Source: Pseudomonas fluorescens HK44 | Lineage (GTDB): Bacteria > Pseudomonadota > Gammaproteobacteria > Pseudomonadales > Pseudomonadaceae | Reading direction: 5' to 3' | Assembly (NCBI RefSeq): GCF_000217955.3 | Contig: NZ_AFOY02000015.1 | Coordinates: 310,001-374,000, forward strand | DNA length: 64,000 nt | In this document: positions 60,835 through 64,000 of the stretch, one piece after another | Layout: each line of letters begins with the position of its first letter | Numbering within the stretch: the first letter of the stretch is position 1 | The notes under the pieces: model-generated | Told to the model about the DNA's origin: nothing | Database searches by the model: none | What the model saw: only the letters and a program-made list of their open reading frames with translations | Translations under genes and position numbers: made by a program

Positions 60835-62460
60835 CTAGAAAATGTAATCGGTAGTCAGGAAACTCGACTCCCGTCCGCGGATGATGTCGCTGATCAGTTC
60901 CTTGTTGCTCTCCTGGAACTTGGTCGCCACCAGCGTGCGGATCGAGAAAGTCCGCAACGCGTCGTGCACCGACAGTGTGCCTTCGGCCGAGTTCTTGCGC
61001 CCGTTGAACGGGAAGGTGTCCGGGCCGCGCTGGCACTGGGCGTTGATGTTGATCCGCCCGACCTGATTGGCAAAGATATCCACCAGCCGCCCAACCTCGG
61101 CGGGATTGGTGCCGAACAGGCTCAGTTGCTGTCCGAAGTCTGATTCGAGGACGTAGTCGATCACCGTGTCCAGGTCACGATAAGGGACGATCGGCACCAC
61201 TGGGCCGAACTGCTCTTCATGATAGACGCGCATGTCGGTGGTCACCGGGTACAGCACCGCCGGATAGAAGAACGAACCGCGTGCCTGGCCGCCATTCTCG
61301 TTCACCACCTTGGCGCCTTTTCTCACGGCATCGTCCATCAGCCCGTGCAGGTAATCGACCTTGCCCGACTCCGGCAACGGCGTCAGAGATACACCGCTTT
61401 CCCATGGCATGCCGGGTTTGAGGGAGGCCAGCTTGTGGTTGAATTTCTCGATGAAACGGTCGACCACTTGCTCGTGAACGAAGAGGATTTTCAGCGCAGT
61501 GCAGCGCTGGCCATTGAACGACAGCGAACCGGTGACGGCTTCGTTGACCGCGTTGTCCAGATCCACTTCGGGCAGCACGATGCCGGGGTTCTTCGCGTCC
61601 AGCCCTAACGCTGCGCGCAAGCGGTGCGGTTTTGGGTGAAGTTTCTTCAGGTCGCTGGCGGCCTTGTTGGTGCCGATGAAGGCAAAGATGTCGATCTTGC
61701 CGCTGGCCATCAGCGCGCTGACGGTCTCGCGGCCGCTGCCGTAGATCACGTTGATCACCCCGGCCGGGAAGCTGTCGCGGAACGCTTCCAGCAATGGACG
61801 AATCAGCAGGACGCCGAGCTTGGCCGGTTTGAACACCACGGTGTTGCCCATGATCAGCGCCGGAATCAGCGTGGTGAAGGTCTCGTTCAGCGGGTAGTTG
61901 TAAGGCCCCATGCACAAGGCGACGCCGAGCGGTACGCGGCGGATCTGGCCGAGCGTGTCCTGTTCCAGTTCAAATCGGCTGGAGCGACGGTCGAGTTCCT
62001 TGAGGGCGTTGATGGTGTCGACGATGTAATCGCAGGTGCGGTCGAACTCTTTTTCCGAGTCCTTGAGGTTTTTGCCGATCTCCCACATCAGCAGCTTGAC
62101 CACTGCCTCACGCTGTTCGCGCATGCGGGCGAGGAACGCTTCGACATGCTGAATCCGCTCGGCCACCCGCATCGTTGGCCAGTTGCCCTGACCACGGTCA
62201 TAGGCGCGGACGGCGGCGTCAAGGGCAGTTAGTGCGGTGTCAGCGTCGAGCAGTGGCGTGCTGCCGAGAATGACTTGCTCATCGCCATTTTCGCCGGTCA
62301 GGTAGACCGGGCTGCGGACGATTGCCAGAGGGCCGTTCCAGATTTTCAGGACGCCATCGACAAGGTATTCGCGTTGCTCGGTCTGCCCGTCGAGGCGGTA
62401 TTGCTCCGGGATGTCGCGAGCGGTCGGGAACAGGTTGCCAAGGATGTTTTCTGTGCTCAT
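60835..62460 (-). CDS. NADP-dependent glyceraldehyde-3-phosphate dehydrogenase-like ALDH (GapN type)
   Basis: 541 aa. Start at 62460 (MSTENILGNLFPTARDIPEQYR); a longer start lacks a better box. ALDH family: MGPYNYPLNETFTTLIPALIMGNTVVFKPAK, IGTNKAASDLKK, catalytic Cys in FNGQRCTALK, HEEQFGPVVPIVPYRD. The N-terminal extension and LGLDAKNPGIVLPEVDLDNAV match the GapN-like proteins found in pseudomonads. The usual ELGGK Glu motif reads LGLDAKNP here, as in that group. Predicted non-phosphorylating GAP or related aldehyde oxidation; unproven. Confidence 0.82.
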   Translation of the reverse strand: MSTENILGNLFPTARDIPEQYRLDGQTEQREYLVDGVLKIWNGPLAIVRSPVYLTGENGDEQVILGSTPLLDADTALTALDAAVRAYDRGQGNWPTMRVAERIQHVEAFLARMREQREAVVKLLMWEIGKNLKDSEKEFDRTCDYIVDTINALKELDRRSSRFELEQDTLGQIRRVPLGVALCMGPYNYPLNETFTTLIPALIMGNTVVFKPAKLGVLLIRPLLEAFRDSFPAGVINVIYGSGRETVSALMASGKIDIFAFIGTNKAASDLKKLHPKPHRLRAALGLDAKNPGIVLPEVDLDNAVNEAVTGSLSFNGQRCTALKILFVHEQVVDRFIEKFNHKLASLKPGMPWESGVSLTPLPESGKVDYLHGLMDDAVRKGAKVVNENGGQARGSFFYPAVLYPVTTDMRVYHEEQFGPVVPIVPYRDLDTVIDYVLESDFGQQLSLFGTNPAEVGRLVDIFANQVGRININAQCQRGPDTFPFNGRKNSAEGTLSVHDALRTFSIRTLVATKFQESNKELISDIIRGRESSFLTTDYIF

Positions 62461-62779
62461 GTCGCTACCCCGTCTGGATTGGGTGATGCGGAAAAGGTTT
62501 TTATCGCCAGACACTGCCGCGAGGTCAAGACCTGTCAACAGTGCCTTTTTCAGGAATGACGGCTATGGCTACAAATCATTCTCGTGCCGCTTTTGGCCCG
62601 ACATGGGATGCGCACCATGATCAGCATTGCTGAATCGTTTTATCAGATTGTTTCGGCAGCGGCTACGGGGGATTTGAGCGATATCAGTACAGTTTCGTGT
62701 CTGCACCGCTCTTGCACCTTTCAACACACACACATCGCCGAGTGCCGGGTAAACTTCATGCCTTTCCAGAGGAGTTCTC

Positions 62780-63667
62780 ATGAGTTACTACCAGCCGGGC
62801 ATCCTTGCCACCCCCGTTCCGCCTCAGGCACGTCATTTGTTTTTCGCTCTCGAATCCGCCGAAGCTTTGCCGGCTGCGCTCGACAACTTGATGAGACTGG
62901 TGGACGGCAAGTCGGCGGTGGTCGGTTTTGGCAAGTCGCTGGTCAATGCACTGGGCGCGAAAGTAGCGGGGCTGCGACCGTTCCCGGCGATGATCGGCGT
63001 TGGCGTCGATAACCCTTCGACCCAGCACGCGCTGTGGTGCTGGCTGCACGGTGAGGATCGCGGCGAGTTGCTTAACCGCAGCCGTGCCCTTGAAGTCGCG
63101 CTGGCTCCAGCGCTGCGCCTGGTGCAGATGAACGAAGCTTTCCGTCACATGAGTGGCCACGACCTGACGGGCTATGAAGACGGCACCGAAAACCCCCACG
63201 ACCAAGCCGCGGTTGCCGCAGCGCTGGTGGCTGAGGGTGAGGATGGCCTGGTGGGTGGCAGCTTCGCCGCGATCCAGCAGTGGCAGCATGACCTGAACGG
63301 TTTTAATGCGATGCCGTCCCATGAGCAGGACAACATCATTGGCCGCCGCAAGAGCGACAACGAAGAACTCGACGACGCGCCGATCTCCGCCCATGTCAAA
63401 CGCACGGCCCAGGAAAGCTTCACCCCTGAAGCCTTCATCGTGCGTCGTTCGATGCCATGGATCGAAGGCGATCGTGCCGGCCTGATGTTCCTGGCCTTCG
63501 GCCATTCCTTCAACGCCTTCGAAGCCCAACTGCGCCGCATGAGTGGCCTGGAAGACGGTGTCGTTGACGGTCTGTACCGCATGAGCCGGCCGATCACCGG
63601 CGGCTACTACTGGTGTCCGCCGCTCAAGGACGGTCAGCTGGATCTGCGTGCGCTGAACATCGGCTGA
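62780..63667 (+). CDS. Dyp-type haem peroxidase
   Basis: 295 aa; GAGGAG 7 nt before the ATG. The GxxDG motif is GYEDGTENP (about residues 130-138), with the catalytic Asp; the proximal His is in SAHVKRTAQES (about residue 200), and the distal Arg in FIVRRSMPW. YfeX/B-type cytosolic Dyp peroxidase, no signal peptide. Oxidises dyes and phenols with H2O2. It ends about 95 bp before lexA2, with no clear terminator between. Confidence 0.9.
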   Translation: MSYYQPGILATPVPPQARHLFFALESAEALPAALDNLMRLVDGKSAVVGFGKSLVNALGAKVAGLRPFPAMIGVGVDNPSTQHALWCWLHGEDRGELLNRSRALEVALAPALRLVQMNEAFRHMSGHDLTGYEDGTENPHDQAAVAAALVAEGEDGLVGGSFAAIQQWQHDLNGFNAMPSHEQDNIIGRRKSDNEELDDAPISAHVKRTAQESFTPEAFIVRRSMPWIEGDRAGLMFLAFGHSFNAFEAQLRRMSGLEDGVVDGLYRMSRPITGGYYWCPPLKDGQLDLRALNIG

Positions 63668-63752
63668 AGACAGCCACTACGCACGCACTCTTTTTACTGC
63701 ACGGCCTGGGCTAAGCGTCACGACTGGCGGTTATTGTCAGGAAAACCCGAGA

Positions 63753-63770
63753 GGAGTACAAATGTACTCC
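63753..63770 (+). promoter_or_regulatory. LexA2-type operator overlapping the lexA2 start
   Basis: GGAGTACAAATGTACTCC is an 18-bp perfect inverted repeat around AAAT. It contains AGTAC-N4-GTACT, the LexA2-type box reported in P. putida. It covers the Shine-Dalgarno and the ATG at 63762. Confidence 0.75.
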
Positions 63771-64000
63771 ATGACGACTTTAACTCCCCGCCGTACCGCC
63801 ATCCTGACCTTCATCCGCGAGCGTATCGCGCAACAAGGTCAGCCACCGAGCCTCGCTGAAATCAGCGAGGCGTTCGGTTTTGCCTCACGCAGTGTGGCGC
63901 GCAAGCATGTGGTGGCGTTGACCGAGGCCGGTTTTATCGAGGTCAATCCGCATCAGGCCCGCGGTATTCGCTTGCTCAATCAGCCGTGTCGCCCCGAGTT
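63762..64000 (+). CDS. lexA2: LexA2 repressor (3' end outside the window)
   Basis: 79 codons present, MYSMTTLTPRRTAILTFIRE onward. HTH LAEISEAFGFASRSVARKHVVALTEAGFIEV and the IRLL end of the LexA DNA-binding domain are clear; the peptidase domain lies beyond the window. The start may be 63762 (GAGGAG 7 nt upstream) or 63771. Autoregulation is implied by the operator on its start. It usually heads an imuA-imuB-dnaE2 mutagenesis cassette, which would be beyond the window. Confidence 0.92.
   Translation, partial: MYSMTTLTPRRTAILTFIRERIAQQGQPPSLAEISEAFGFASRSVARKHVVALTEAGFIEVNPHQARGIRLLNQPCRPE

Overview
The window looks like a chromosome segment of a Pseudomonas of the fluorescens group. The evidence is the high GC content, inverted pairs of GTGGGAGCGAGCCTGCTCGC-type and GTGGCGAGGGAGC-type REP elements, a contiguous PQQ/ethanol-oxidation cluster in the order known from Pseudomonas, a lexA2 gene with an AGTAC-N4-GTACT box, a PhaG-like transacylase, and many Pseudomonas-type families.

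Layout. 1-5.3 kb: accessory genes: the end of ycaC, an eroded alpha/beta hydrolase with a divergent LysR gene, then a second YcaC-like hydrolase, a DoxX protein and an MFS exporter. 5.8-27.4 kb: the alcohol/PQQ regulon. It holds a porin, nosP-nahK (NO sensor and hybrid kinase), the NarL-type regulator erbR/agmR, an ABC efflux operon on the minus strand (permease, ATPase, beta-propeller, binding protein), a 40-aa ORF, cytochrome c550, a PedG-like binding protein, a PQQ-alcohol dehydrogenase with the lanthanide-type Asp, exaC, pqqABCDE and ercA-ercS. The cytosolic pqq genes make PQQ, the periplasmic dehydrogenase passes electrons to cytochrome c550, ExaC oxidises the aldehyde, and the kinases and regulator control the set. 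A GCATTCG-ended motif recurs 57-77 nt upstream of nosP, exaB, exaC, pqqA and ercA.

27.5-40 kb: a mixed region: secreted nuclease, methyltransferase with a glycosyltransferase remnant, PhaG, DeoR regulator and HAD phosphatase, a Gly-rich secreted protein, a diguanylate cyclase, two paralogous mini zinc-ribbon proteins, and a CapA-family protein. 40-49.3 kb: a minus-strand sulfur block: TauE exporter, a frameshifted DUF442-SQR fusion, persulfide dioxygenase, amino-acid ABC transporter, two PLP enzymes and RidA. It fits import and desulfuration of a sulfur amino acid, with sulfide oxidised to sulfite and exported. Upstream lies a broken DecR-like regulator, followed by a compositionally different block (49.9-52.1 kb) with an intact DecR-like regulator, a trans-sulfuration enzyme and a DUF3088-like protein.

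52.4-64 kb: a GGDEF-EAL protein overlapping a periplasmic binding protein gene, tRNA-Ser(UGA), a BI-1 family protein, a YceK-like lipoprotein, an Lrp regulator with divergent EamA exporter, an AT-rich possibly frameshifted gene, a GapN-like dehydrogenase, a Dyp peroxidase, and the start of lexA2.

The window is notable for gene decay: at least four recognisable broken or truncated genes. No CRISPR array, rRNA or intact insertion sequence was seen.
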